A stretch of DNA of 64,000 bases, taken from contig CP034994.1 of NCBI GenBank assembly GCA_004026145.2, positions 9,817,025-9,881,024 of the forward strand. Direction: 5' to 3'. The translations under genes and the position numbers were made by a program. Of this stretch, positions 37,994 to 48,999 are shown one piece after another (positions within the stretch are counted from its first letter, which is position 1; the number at the start of each line of letters is the position of its first letter). The DNA comes from Takifugu bimaculatus. Lineage: Eukaryota > Chordata > Actinopteri > Tetraodontiformes > Tetraodontidae. The notes under the pieces are model-generated. The model did not search any database. It was not told the origin of the DNA and was given only the letters and a program-made list of their open reading frames with translations.

Positions 37994-39522
37994 GAGGGAG
38001 GTGGCACGTCTCCATAGCAACTACAACCGCGAGCACGGATACAAAGCATTTTCCCATAGGCTTGTTGTGTGATCTGTAGTGGTTAATTGACGATAAAGCC
38101 AACTGGGATAAAACTGGACTAATTGGATTGCAACTCCTCCGGATTTAAAACGTAAGACTTAAGTTCCTTCATTATGATAATTTTGTTGTCCATGAAATAG
38201 TTATGTCACGGCACCTAAAATAGTTAATTTTGTTATGATTTTCTGAGAACTGATTAAATTTTAGACATATATATAAATAACGTAAAAAACAACATAAATA
38301 ACATTTTGCCATATTTGAGCCCATATCTTTTGTTCGTTTTGTGGGTAACTTGAACCACATAAATCTGGATTTTTGGTGGTGACGAGTTTATTTTTTTTCT
38401 GATTTTGAGTCACATCTTTCATGTTAGCAGTTTATTTCTTTTTTTAAATGATGTGAAGTTTTCTGCATCTGCCTCCATTTGCTTAAATTTACATCATCCA
38501 TACAGGAAAATATAATGTCTGTGCTTTTTAATTTTTTTCACAATTTAAATGTATTACTATTATCCTACTTTTAACAATTTAAACCCTCTAGTATGTCTTG
38601 TACACGTACATGAATTGACAATAATGCTGTCCTAAACTTAAAACATCATATTGTCGATAATTTATTGATGTTTGAGCTGAAGTGATTTTGCCTAGTGTTA
38701 AAAATATTTATGAATAAAAATATGTGATTTTATCTTCACAAGTTTCGCGAAACATATTGCAGACAGCAAACTGTAACATCATAGATGATGACGATGATGA
38801 TCTGAAATTTGCTCACTTCCGTCAGATATGGACACGCCCCCTATGCGTCTTTGTTGCGGTTGGACACGCCCTCTATGTATGGTGAGTCCGTTTAGACACG
38901 CCCCCCGAGTGACTCAGTTTGGCGACAGTTTGGGTGAGCCGAACTCGTCCACTGAGGCCTGTTCCAGGACTCTTGGAGACGAAATGTCATGTTATATCAT
39001 GTCCTGATGATGGTGTGATCCCACCTCTCACATGTTTTTTCATTTGTTGACCACATGAATCGTTTTCCCTCCTTTGGCTACCAGAGAAGGTTAAAACTAC
39101 CAGAACTCAGAAGATTTGTGATCGGGCAGCGCCCAGACAGCTAAATATAAACTGGCTGGTTTGTTTTAAAGGCTTTTTCCTTCATAACACAGCTGAGTTA
39201 AGTCCTTCTAAAGGTCTGGGAAGACATTTGGAAAGTAATCACTCAGCAAATGTGAACTGCTAAAATAACTCAGAGTTCAGTGGGTACTAATATTTTTTAT
39301 GTTATCTCATACCAGAATGGTACACTTTGGTAAGAAATGACATATTTTTGGTCTCAGCTAATCAGGAACATATCTTGGACTTTTCCAGACAACAGCAAAA
39401 GAACGGCTGTCCTCCAAATTATCTTTGGAAGCTGTGAGAATTCACATGAGGGTTTCAGAGGTGGAGGCCAAGAAAAACACACAAAGAGAATTGCAAGAAA
39501 GAACATTAAAGTTAAAGTGAAC
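37994..39522. other. Intergenic region between the RCA-like gene and pfkfb2
   Basis: AT-rich, with no supportable gene. It holds the upstream promoter region of the RCA-like gene and a short 32-base tandem array at 38831-38926. The pfkfb2 3' end is inferred at about 39.5 kb. Confidence 0.55.
38831..38926. repeat. Three degenerate 32-base tandem units beginning GACACGCCC
   Basis: GACACGCC starts at 38831, 38863 and 38895, a fixed 32-base spacing. Units 1 and 2 also share CCTCTATG or CCCTATG-like continuation. Each unit carries a GC/CACCC-box-like core. Confidence 0.6.
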
Positions 39523-39538
39523 TTTATTAACTTTAATG
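39504..39538. repeat. Inverted repeat at the inferred pfkfb2 poly(A) site
   Basis: CATTAAAGTTAA (39504-39515) and TTAACTTTAATG (39527-39538) are perfect 12-base inverted copies with an 11-base loop. The second arm overlaps the minus-strand AATAAA. Confidence 0.7.
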
Positions 39539-41121
39539 TGCAACACCATGTGATACATTTAAAGCTCTGAAGTTTTTTTTTTATACCTTTGCGAAAAAGG
39601 TTCTTAAATAATAAAAGGCACTGATTTGTTTCCAATACAATCAAAGTACACCAATCTCTTAGGGAACTAAAATAAAATACAAACATCCACAGCTGCTGAA
39701 GTCTTCTGAACTTTGCAAGGATTTCTTGTAGAAATGCTAAAATATTTACAGGAAGTGATTTTCTTAACGCTGTTGATATTTATCTATAGAACCATCAAAC
39801 GAAAAAACTACAGCAGCAATGTTAAACATTACTGTATCTTTAACATTTAAAAAAAAAAAAATATTACTGCACACTTTCAGTCCACGGGAGAAAGGACGGA
39901 TATCACCTGGGAATGTTTAAATATTTTACGTTAACTTTTGTGGAATATTTCATGAAATATTTCAAAGAAAATATAACTCTAAAATCAACAATCAACATAT
40001 TCTACATCTAATAATACAACACTGTAGACTACAGACTGTTCTAAGAACAGCTGGTCCACTAATAACGCAACTCAGAAAGAACAGCTACAGCTACAGACCT
40101 GCCCAAATCTAAACCCAAAATCCTACCGGGTTTTCTCTCCTACCAAGTAGACAAGTTTGACCTGCCTGGTAGGGCAGAAAACCTGGACCTTGGCCCCTTA
40201 AGTGCTGGATTCTTGCTTCAATCTTGTGATTCACAGACCGAGGTTGCTGGTTCATCTCCGCTTTCCTGGTGCAAAATCTTTTTTTTTAAATTGTCAGACA
40301 CTCGTTGTTTTACAATCAAGGCCTCCCAAATGTCTTTAGCTAACAACTAAACCTGGATATGTTGATTCCAGGATTTCAAAATTAACAATGAAATAAAGAA
40401 TCTATAATAAAAGAGAGACAAATGAAGGAAAAGCAACAACAATGGAGAAACAACGATGGGCGCCAGGCCCAGGTCAGGCTCACTATTTGCCATGCCGTGC
40501 AGGTAGTCCCTCTACAGGCAGCTTAGCCAGACTTAGCGCAGCTAAGCTTCAGCTAAACTGTCAGATCACGGCATGGCCAAATATGTCGGGACCCAGTTTA
40601 GGAGTATAAAGGCTGGCGCTGGAGGGGCTTTTATTCCTGGTCTTTAGAACTGGTGAAACAGGACAAAACATGATGCAACATACACTGCTAAACAAGTTTC
40701 CTATTTAAGAAAAATGACTGAAAATACCTCTTCAGCTTCGAACACAGTCTTCTGTGTCTCCAGCGCTGAAGCCATTTACAGAGACCTGCGAGGTCCAAAG
40801 AGGAAGGGAAGGAAATTTGAAGACATTAGTGAAAAGAGCAAACCAAAAGGGGAAAAGATGTGTGTTTTAACTGGCAAACATTCAAATCTGAGCTCACTGG
40901 CCAGAGCATAAGGCTCCCTTTCTGTCAGTGACGGCTCTGCAGGCTTAATAAAGGTCATCTGCGCCATTAAAAACTGGATAAATACTCGGAAAGAGGTTAA
41001 AACTTGATGTGTAGGAAATAAAGTGCCATTTAAATGTGGAAAAAGGACCTTCTATCTTCATCATGAAAGAAAGGTGACAAAAAGGTTACAGGATGAGGTA
41101 AAAAAACATGATCAGTGCAGT
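39523..41121 (-). other. pfkfb2: pfkfb2 3' UTR (extent inferred)
   Basis: No coding signal on either strand. A minus-strand AATAAA lies at 39523-39528, inside a 12-base inverted repeat. Repetitive or tRNA-like sequence may be present near 40190-40265. Confidence 0.45.
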
Positions 41122-41373
41122 TTATGTGGCTAACGTGGTTAGCTGCTTAATCCAGGTGATAACGTTTGTTTTCATACTGACCTCACTTTGTAGCAGCTCT
41201 GCACCCTCAGACAACTGCATGCTGGGTAAAGTGGGCACATGGGACATGTGTACTTTGGGGAGATTGTCCATGCTATAAAGACGAGGCCGTTTAATCTGGT
41301 CCTGGCTCGACAGAGGAGTGAAGCTGTTCCGGCGTAGGAACGCCGGTGGAGCAACATCTGTTTGCACTTTGTT
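41122..41373 (-). CDS. pfkfb2: pfkfb2 terminal exon: phospho-regulated tail
   Basis: 84 codons with stop. RRNSFTPLSS and KRPRLYSMDN sit 15-17 residues apart, matching the two serine phosphorylation contexts of heart PFKFB2. The frame then runs about 55 residues to the stop. A possible donor GAG|GTCAGT near 41181 would allow an alternative end. Confidence 0.82.
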   Translation of the reverse strand, partial: NKVQTDVAPPAFLRRNSFTPLSSQDQIKRPRLYSMDNLPKVHMSHVPTLPSMQLSEGAELLQSEVSMKTNVITWIKQLTTLAT

Positions 41374-44300
41374 CTTCATGAAAATAGTGATGGAGACAGA
41401 CACACAAATACAAAGATGAGTGAAAGACAAAGTCACGTGATGCAACGGACAACAAAAACAACTAAAAAAGGCCTATTTCTAACCACCATGTCATATTGGC
41501 CTCAGATGACTGGACAGTTAAGAGTTCCTCAGTAAATGCGGTACCACCCTCTCTGTGGTCAACAGTCTGCAGCAGCACATGTGGACAGGACAAATAAGGA
41601 AGTCGGTGTGCGTCGTAACACTGCTTTAAAAAATAATTATTCCCAGACCCTGTCCACTCCAGTCTGGTTTTCACTCCAGCTGTTTGTGATAAAAACCCTT
41701 ATTTGTTGTAATAACACTGTTCACCTTACAGTAGTGTGTGTTGCAAAATAATAATCTAAGAGTGTGTGTGTGGCCACACTGAATCAGACATTTCACTTAT
41801 TTTAGTTGTTTAACAAGGGACTCCTGCTAAAGAACCGTCTTCTGCAGGCTAACCTTGCATAATTCTAGCTTGAAAAGTTAGAAATAGCCAGAGGAGTTTA
41901 TCCAGTCATACTGTACAGGTCAGACTGCACTGGGAAAGTCAGTCTGGTGGCCAGAACCAGCCCACAGAGCCCTGGCCCAGGAACTGGAGGTGAAGGACAG
42001 TGAGTTTCTACTGGGCTTTAAACAGAAAATTCAGTGGGTTGTTTCTGAATGCCTCACTTCAAAGACTCGGTGCCTGGTGTGCCAAAGACCTGCACCAACA
42101 CCACAGCCCCACCAAGCATGTCAGCTATGCCAAAAATCTGTGATTGTGAACAACAACAACAACAACTGAGATGCAGAGAATGAAAGATAGAAGGAGAAGC
42201 TTACTAAAGGTCTGTCCCTGTGGGTTTTGACAGCGTCCACCTTTAGGTCGAATGTCTCCACTTTACAACCTAAGGGGGAAAAAGGAATCAAGGATCAAGG
42301 TTCCAGAAGGAAGCAGGAAAAAGTGGCTTAGTTAGCGGGCTTACCGTACGCCACGGGGGTCAGTTTCAGGACCACATGGAGGGGGCATTTAATGTAGGGA
42401 AGATCATCTGTGACACACAAAATAACAAAGTGAGGTGCTTGTTTTTGTGGCTGTGAACAATCAATCAATCTTTATTTATATAGCGTCTTATACAATCAAA
42501 ATTGTTTCAAGGCGCTTTCCAGAATCCCAGGGCCTGACCCCAGACAAGCAACAGGGGAACAAGGGGATTTCTGTTCTGTAACAAAGGTGCATTACATGGC
42601 TTCTCTGTCAGGGCACGTCCCAATGTAGGCGGGTGAACAGAGAACAAAAATTGGCCAAAACAGCACCCACCCTGATGGGATCAGCTGTGGTTTAGACTTC
42701 TTAGATTCAGATTCAGATCCTTTATTGTCCCACACGGGGAAATTTACAGTGCAACAACAGCAACAAGAGCACTCAGAGAAAAATAAGATAAAATCAAATA
42801 GAAATCAAATGGAATATACAAAGAGGATGTATATTTACAATAATCCAGATAAATGGATACTCGGCCTCTGTGTACCTGTACATAGTACAGAGGGTGAATA
42901 CAATATACATATCAGAATATATAATATTCAGATTGTGTTAGCGGGTGTTCTGTTTATTGTGCAGTCTGACAGCAGCCGGCAGGAAAGATCTACGATACCT
43001 CTCCTTCACACAGCGAGGGTGGAGCAGCCGCTCACTGAAGGAGCTGCCCAGTGCTGTCAGGGTGTCCTGTAGGGGGTGGGACGTGTTGTTCAACATGGAT
43101 GACAGCTTAGCCATCATCCTCCTGTTTCCCACCACCTCTACTGAGTCCAGGGGACATCCCAGGACAGAGCTGGCCCTCCTTACCAGTCTGTCCATCCTCT
43201 TCCTGTCCCTGTCCGTGATGCTACTGGACCAGCAGACTATCCCGTAGAAGATGGCTGATCCCACCACAGAGTCATAGAAAGTCCTCAGGAGGGGACCCTG
43301 CACTCCAAAAGACCTCAGCCTCCTGAGCAGGAACAGTCTGCTGTTGCCCTTCTTGACCAGGGCGTCTGTGTTGTGTGTCCAGTCCAGGTTATTGTTTAGG
43401 TGAACACCCAGGTACTTGTAGGACTCCACCACGTCAACATCCGTTCCCAGGATGTTCACTGGTGCAGGCGGGGGGGGTGTCACGCCTGCGGAAATCCACC
43501 ACCAGCTCCTTGGTTTTGCCAGCGTTGATCTGGAGGTTGTTCCGCAGGCTTCAGTCCACAAAGCCCTGAATAAGTTCCCTGTACTCCGTATCGTCCCCAT
43601 CAGTGATGAGGCCGACAGCAGCAGAGTCGTCAGAGAACTTCTGGAGGTGACATGAAGATGTGCTGTATGAGAAGTCCGCGGTGTAGAGGGTGAACAGGAA
43701 AGGAGCCAGAACTGTTCCCTGCGGGACACCGGTGCTGCAGAGAAGCCGATCTGACTGGGAGCCCTTCACCCTCACAAACTGTGGTCTTTGTGTGAGGTAG
43801 TCCAGAATCCATGTTGTGAGGTGGTGATCCACCCCAGCTACCTCCAGTTTGTCCCCCAGCAGCCTGGGCTAGATGGTGTTGAATGCACTGGAGAAATCAA
43901 AAAACATGATCCTCACAGTGCTTCCAGCCTTCTCCAGGTGAGTGAGGGAGGTGTGGAGGAGGTGCACATCTTAACACATGTTGCTGCGGTGACCACTTCC
44001 TGCACCATCTGGTGTTAGCCTCCGCGTTACCTGTGACTCCAGTTGAACTTCCCAGTTTTTAATCAGCCTTATTTTTTCTAGATTTACACTTAAATAAAAA
44101 TGTAGCTTACTAATTACACTCTTACACTGGCGTTGTCAATGTAGGTTCTGAGCGGAAAGTCTGTAAACCCTTGTAAGAGGCGGGACCAGAACCAGATTCC
44201 TCCCGGGATTATTTGGATATTCATTCAAGTTAGCGAGCACATTTTCCCTGTCTTTCTGACATATTCCACACTGTCCCTGTAAAAAGGCCACAGTAGCACG

Positions 44301-47300
44301 GCTACAGAGAGCGGCAGCAGGAAAATCTACTCCTTTGTCAACTGTCTCTTCTTTACAGCCACAAACGAGATCCAGTAATTCCAAGTAGAAAACTCTTCTT
44401 CCTGATCCTCCCTCTCAGAAAATAGCAGTAGAGCGTGAGCAGCTCTCCTGATGAGCCTGCTTTTGCCCTGATGGAACAGCTCTCTCATGGCAGGCAGTAT
44501 AGATCTCCATGGCAACCACTGAGTTGCTGTGGGCGTGTCAAACCTCTTGATTAAAAACCTTTGCTAGGACCCGGCAGTTTCCTCAGAAACCTTTCCAACA
44601 TACTGGAGCCCTTCGCCAACAAACACTCTGTCAACGCTCTTTGGTGCACACAGGCTTTTCTGTTGCTTTTCTTTCGGAATGTTGTTCGATAAATATTAGT
44701 TTTAAAGCGACAATAAATATCTGCCTTTGATGTGTCTGAAATATTGTTTTGCTGCAATTTGGGGTTTTTGCACCAGGCCATGCAGATCGCAGTGCCCAGA
44801 ATCAAAACAAGCTCTTCAGCACCAATCTGGCACCAGAAGCCGCCCCAGGAAAAGCCACTTGAGAGGACTCAGCAAATATATCTCTAAAACAGGTGCTGTC
44901 TCGGACTGAATTAATTTCCTGCTCATGCACCGAACCTGCACTCTTGTCCAGGAAGTAGGCGAGCAGGCAGCGCATGACGGCCTGATGACAGATGACCAGC
45001 ACATTGCCCTGGCGCTCCAGCTCCATGATGACTGGTTCCAGGCGCTGAACCAGATCCTGGTAGGACTAAAGAGAGGAGAGACGGACTCATAGATATGTAG
45101 AAGAACCAGAGCGTGAAATGTGAGGGACAGGAAAAGCTGTTACCTCCCCCCCAGGGTATCTGTAATTGTACTTGTCTGAATCCCTCAGAGCAAACTCCTC
45201 CGGGTATTTTTCTTCAATCATCTTGTACGTCATTTCTTCACACACACCCTGAAACACAGAACAACTGAGGACACGCCCTCACCCGTCCACCCTGTAATAC
45301 ATCAGCATACGTACGGCGTCTATCTCATTTAGAATCTTCCACTGCTCATAGGGAACTCCCAGCTCCTCTGCTGTCTGAATGGTGCGTCTCAGCTGGCTGG
45401 TCCAAACCTTCAGGTCTGACAGTTTATGTTCCTCAACAAAACCCCTCAGAGCTGCCGCGAACTGATGGAGAGAAAATATGTGAGAGTAGATTACTGATTA
45501 TCTCAGTGGGAAGCCACTATCAGGTGCATGTTCCATGACTATCAATGATTGTGTTCATATTTTTGGAAATAGAGTATATTTCAGAAATGTACAGCCATCA
45601 TATTAGGGTACCTCTCGCCCTCTGCTTGACAGTTCAGAGTCCCCCCCAATGCGCCCTTCCAGGTTGTAATGGGTCTCTCCGTGGCGGCAGATGTAGATGG
45701 AGTGGGAGTGCACGTGGATGTTCATCAGGTAGTAGACGATTTTACTCTGGATGTAATCCTGCACCCTGTTCACCAGGAAACGACGGCCGACGTTGATAAC
45801 CTGGATGAAAGACAGGTTCCTGGAAGGGGATATCAGAAAATGAGGCATGCAAACATCAGTGATATGTGACTGTAGGATATCTTGTTCTTTTAGTTTAGTC
45901 TAAACACACACGTCGGAACTTTAGTCAAGGTTCAAGAAGAGCAAAACCTTGACTGCACAAACAGAGATATTGAAAACATGGAGCTGTTTTTTAGGATAGA
46001 TGAACAAAAATGTGGGAAAAAACACTCTTAATCTCTCCTATAGGCTTTATATATATTTCTGTGGTATATAAAATGCAAACATGACTGTGTCACCGTTTCA
46101 GTGATCATAGATCTGACTCTAACTAAAACGTTCCTTTATCGCCACCTGCTGGATAATCTCTGAAACTGCACATCCATTTCTAAATCAACGTCACATAATT
46201 TAAAGGAAGTTGGACCTGAATGATGCTTTGTTTAAGTGAATGGATGTTGAGAATTGTCCAAAAATGTGAAAGAATCACGTGAGCTACAAATATGGCCAAC
46301 TACCTCAAAATGGGTTCTTACGTGTCATAATAATCTGGATCTAATGGCTGGTAGGTAACTTTGTAGCACTCTATTCTCTTCAGAAAGTCCTCCATGACAC
46401 TCTCTCTGTCCCTTTCAGGGTAATCTGGACTGGACACTTTCACTTCCTGTAAAGGGACATTTACAGGGATGATACAGCGCGACCTATTAAACGTGTAAAT
46501 AAGTGAAGTTACTTCAGCCTAAAGGCTGGAGTGCATTTTTTACCAAGATATTTGTAGCGATGACGTCCGGATCGTCACATAAGGATTCTACAAAAAACAC
46601 CTTGAAAAGCAAACAAATCATTGGAAAATCAAGATTCTTTTGAGTCAAATCATAATCTCAATCAAACTATCAATATATTTCCTACTTTGTAGGCATTGTC
46701 CTCTGCAAAGTCAAGGATGAGCTCCCGCCTCTCTCTGGTGGTGTTGGTGGCATCAAAAACCTGGATAAAACCAGAGGAACGACATTTCAGAAACACAATT
46801 TACAATTCATCTTTAATAAGAACACACACGATCAGATATTTTGCTGTATTCTCACAGCGATCTGGCCTCCCTCCTCATTCAGGTAGGTCTGGACATCCTC
46901 CAGAGCCACCAGAGCACACTGTCTGCAGAGGGAGAAGAAAACTGATCACTGCAGCAGATCGCACCCTTTATTAGGATTATAAAGTCCTAAAAAATATTTA
47001 CTTTCTAATTTCCATGGCTTCTTCGTTGTCATGTCTGAAGAAGTCGTAGGACTTGTACGACTGCACTGCTTCCCTTCGATAGACACCGAGATTAAACACT
47101 GCACGAGGAGAGAGTGGAGGCAAAGCATGAACAGGACCGTGAATACGTGCTAAACCAGTTCTTCAGCTTGTGTAGCAAACAGGTAAAATAATTGGCTCGA
47201 TGGACAAGGTGGCAAACACACCTTAAGGCCCAGCATTTTCTCTTTTTTTAGATAGCAATGAAGAATTGAATTACCGGTCAGAGCTCAAACCAATAAAATC

Positions 47301-47478
47301 TCCACTTGACTCCTATTTGACCTTGAAACTCTGGCCGCATTCATTAACGGACCTTTGGTTGGCACGCCGATCCAGTTGAGGTAGCGCGTCAGCTTCTTGG
47401 ACATGTATGTCTTCCCTCTGGCAGGTAGCCCAATCATCACGATCACCGTGGGAGAGTTGGTCATGTAGGAGGCCCAAG
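41122..47478 (-). CDS. pfkfb2: 6-phosphofructo-2-kinase/fructose-2,6-bisphosphatase 2, N-terminal exon uncertain
   Basis: Cytosolic bifunctional enzyme that makes and degrades fructose-2,6-bisphosphate, the activator of PFK1, so setting glycolytic flux. Thirteen exons join in frame: 47353-47478, 47002-47098, 46856-46922, 46686-46760, 46544-46600, 46322-46446, 45612-45819, 45315-45461, 45144-45248, 44936-45065, 42345-42407, 42205-42269, 41122-41373 (505 residues plus stop). The kinase half has the Walker A GLPARGKT and FDATNTTRERR. The phosphatase half has the phosphohistidine motif CRHGE, the acid-base Glu in NEIDAGVCEE and the second His in CHQAVMR. WASYMTNSPT at the start and RRNSFTPLSS plus RPRLYS in the tail identify PFKFB2; both are the heart-isozyme PKA/AKT/AMPK site contexts. 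The exon with the initiator Met is not firmly placed. The 2.5 kb intron between 42407 and 44936 carries a LINE relic. Confidence 0.92.
42205..42269 (-). CDS. pfkfb2: pfkfb2 exon: end of catalytic core
   Basis: 65 bases, phase 1 in and 0 out. CKVETFDLKVDAVKTHRDRP then L. Confidence 0.9.
42345..42407 (-). CDS. pfkfb2: pfkfb2 exon: phosphatase, LPYIKCPLH
   Basis: 63 bases, phase 1-1. DDLPYIKCPLHVVLKLTPVA then YG. Follows the LINE-bearing intron. Confidence 0.92.
42461..42690. mobile_element. Short fish retroelement fragment next to the LINE
   Basis: Starts with (CAAT)n then TTTATTTATATAGCGTC and CAAGGCGCTTTCCAGA, a sequence type I recognise as a common dispersed repeat in teleosts (SINE or LINE 3' tail). 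It directly abuts the LINE 3' end. Family assignment is uncertain. Confidence 0.5.
42702..44030 (-). mobile_element. 5'-truncated non-LTR retrotransposon (LINE, CR1/L2-like), inactive
   Basis: In a pfkfb2 intron and in the same orientation as the gene. Minus-strand frames give reverse-transcriptase motifs in order: FFDFSSAFNTI, then an in-frame stop; GVPQGTVLAPFLFTLYTADF; FSDDSA (the catalytic Asp pair); later YKYLGVHLNNNLDW and the conserved 3' region RMDRLVRRASSVLGC. The frames are broken by stops and at least one frameshift. The 3' end has AATTTCCCCGTGTGGGACAA and an AATAAA, then a short TCTGAA-type repeat tail. Only about the last 1.3 kb of the element is present, so it is a dead copy. 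Confidence 0.88.
44936..45065 (-). CDS. pfkfb2: pfkfb2 exon: phosphatase, ICHQAVMRCLL
   Basis: 130 bases, phase 0 in and 1 out. SYQDLVQRLEPVIMELERQG then VICHQAVMRCLLAYFLDKSA, with the second active-site His. The donor (gttcgg) is weak but is the only one that fits the frame. Confidence 0.9.
45144..45248 (-). CDS. pfkfb2: pfkfb2 exon: phosphatase, GVCEEMTY
   Basis: 35 codons, phase 0-0. GVCEEMTYKMIEEKYPEEFA then YRYPGGE; contains the Glu region of the active site. Confidence 0.93.
45315..45461 (-). CDS. pfkfb2: pfkfb2 exon: phosphatase, KVWTSQLRRTIQTAE
   Basis: 49 codons, phase 0-0. DLKVWTSQLRRTIQTAEELG then YEQWKILNEIDA. Confidence 0.93.
45612..45819 (-). CDS. pfkfb2: pfkfb2 exon: kinase-phosphatase junction, CRHGE
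   Basis: 208 bases, phase 2 in and 0 out. NLSFIQVINVGRRFLVNRVQ and IVYYLMNIHV lead into ICRHGETHYNLEGRIGGDSE. The His in RHGE is the phosphate-accepting residue. Confidence 0.94.
46137..46156 (-). promoter_or_regulatory. CTCF-like motif, reverse orientation
   Basis: The minus strand contains ATCCAGCAGGTGGCGATA, in a pfkfb2 intron. Confidence 0.45.
46322..46446 (-). CDS. pfkfb2: pfkfb2 exon: kinase, SPDYPERDR
   Basis: 125 bases, phase 0 in and 2 out. EVKVSSPDYPERDRESVMED then LKRIECYKVTYQPLDPDYYD. Confidence 0.92.
46544..46600 (-). CDS. pfkfb2: pfkfb2 exon: kinase, VFFVESLCDDP
   Basis: 19 codons, phase 0-0. VFFVESLCDDPDVIATNIL. Confidence 0.92.
46686..46760 (-). CDS. pfkfb2: pfkfb2 exon: kinase, FDATNTTRERR
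   Basis: 25 codons, phase 0-0. VFDATNTTRERRELILDFAE; the Asp/Thr/Arg cluster is the Walker B-type and substrate-binding segment. Confidence 0.93.
46856..46922 (-). CDS. pfkfb2: pfkfb2 exon: kinase, QCALVALEDV
   Basis: 67 bases, phase 2 in and 0 out. QCALVALEDVQTYLNEEGGQ followed by IA. Confidence 0.92.
47002..47098 (-). CDS. pfkfb2: pfkfb2 exon: kinase, YRREAV segment
   Basis: 97 bases, phase 1 in and 2 out. VFNLGVYRREAVQSYKSYDF then RHDNEEAMEIRK, substrate-proximal region. Confidence 0.93.
47353..47478 (-). CDS. pfkfb2: pfkfb2 exon: Walker A / start of kinase domain
   Basis: 126 bases, phase 1-1. WASYMTNSPTVIVMIGLPAR then GKTYMSKKLTRYLNWIGVPT; the P-loop GLPARGKT binds ATP. Confidence 0.93.
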
Positions 47479-48999
47479 CTGCAGGTTGGACACAGAGAAG
47501 ACACTTGATAACCTGCATAACTGGTGTGTTTGATAATGAGCCGTGTCATTAAATGTTTCCCCTAGAATGTTGCAGAAGGGCAGACAGGCCAACTGCAAAC
47601 ACACAGAAGGAATGTTGTGAAGGAATCTAAGTGGCACCTGCACTGCCCTCATACCAGCCAGTAAAGCTTGGCATTTCTGTCATGCTTCGCTGACATCTCT
47701 TGATTGTTGGTTAATATTTCCCAGGGTTGCTGCTGATTATTAATCTTGCCTAAATTGTGTGACTGAGAAACATCAGATGATCTTTTTTTTTGTGGGAGAA
47801 AAATCTCTCAAAACATGACAAGACAAGACATGACTCAGAGTCTATAGAGCAATTCTTTACATTTTAGATACAGCTTTGAGGTAAATAGTTAAGCTTTAGT
47901 TTTTTTAGACTCATTAAAACCCACAATTCACTTGAGGGGAAATAAGTCCTGCAGACAGTAGCTGGTCACAATTCCTGACATAACGCTTTAATGTGTATAT
48001 GTTCTACTATTACTGTGTGATATAGTATCAGCAGTTCTTCACATTGCACATTTTGAAATGATCATGTACAACACATGAAGGTCCCAACACCGCAGTGGGT
48101 TTATGCATGAAAATAAGAGACTAAGTTAATATGCAAATGGTGATCTATGAGCACATTTAAAGAATGACCCTCCTTTTGGACTCTGCCGATGCAGGTTTGG
48201 CAGCCATGGTCAGTCTGATCCAGGTCCTGCTGCGCGCTTGCTGCCGCTCTGGGGGTGGGGGGCGAATATAGCTCAGGCACTGGTGAGAAGAAAACTGCTG
48301 CATCACGGTGGTCCCTCAATAATAGCAGCCAATAAAACTATAAACTATAGCAGAATATAGTAAAGAAAAATGAATGCTCACAAACTAACAGCACTAATAT
48401 GGTTTGAAATGCTGAGGAAATGCAGATTTGCCCAGATTGTTTGTTGCATGCAAAGATTAATGCAGTTCAAGATTAAATATAAGAATCCCAAAGCAACTTG
48501 TTGACATGTTCTAATACAATTTATCTAAAGCCCGGCCATAAACTGATTAAATGATCAGTGGAGTTGGATATCAAAGACTAATATAATATAAGTCAATGAC
48601 ATTGTGAAAGGCTGCACCTTGTAAGCTTCGGAAAGTATAAGAATTGTTCAGCACTTACTTTGAGTTTTTATTAAGTTTGTATTAACACTACTGTAGTAAT
48701 GCGCATAAATGTGTAAAAGATGGCACTAAAGCAATAACAAGCTACTTATTTTTTTTTTTTTAGGTTTATCATCTCCGCGTTGTCAAATCTAAATCTCCCA
48801 ACAGGGACATCAAGGGGCAGGAGTCGTTTATCGGGTGACATCTATGAGGATACGTCAACGTCACGGTCAACCTTGGTGAGTTACTTCTGCTATACTGAGA
48901 CAGAACAGTCGAATAAATAGACAAGGACAGCCCAAAACAACGGAGAAGGCAACCGCGAATGAGATAATTTTTTTTAAATGAGCCTACCGCAGCTTCTTT
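47479..48999 (-). other. pfkfb2: 5' region and first intron(s) of pfkfb2
   Basis: Should contain the exon with the initiator codon. Apart from the weak candidate at 48169-48207 I see no coding signal. YOD1, the neighbour of PFKFB2 in mammals, is not found here. Confidence 0.5.
48169..48207 (-). CDS. pfkfb2: Tentative pfkfb2 start exon (MAAKPASAESKRR)
   Basis: ATG at 48205-48207 in a strong Kozak context (ACCATGG) after a possible cag acceptor. The donor GTCATT is weak and leaves phase 0, while the next known exon needs phase 1. Either a small exon lies between, or this is not the start. Confidence 0.25.

Noticed and set aside
42938..43729. 263-codon minus-strand open frame as a host gene
   Set aside because: It is the 3' part of a broken LINE reverse transcriptase; its first residues are a frameshifted reading of the RT core.
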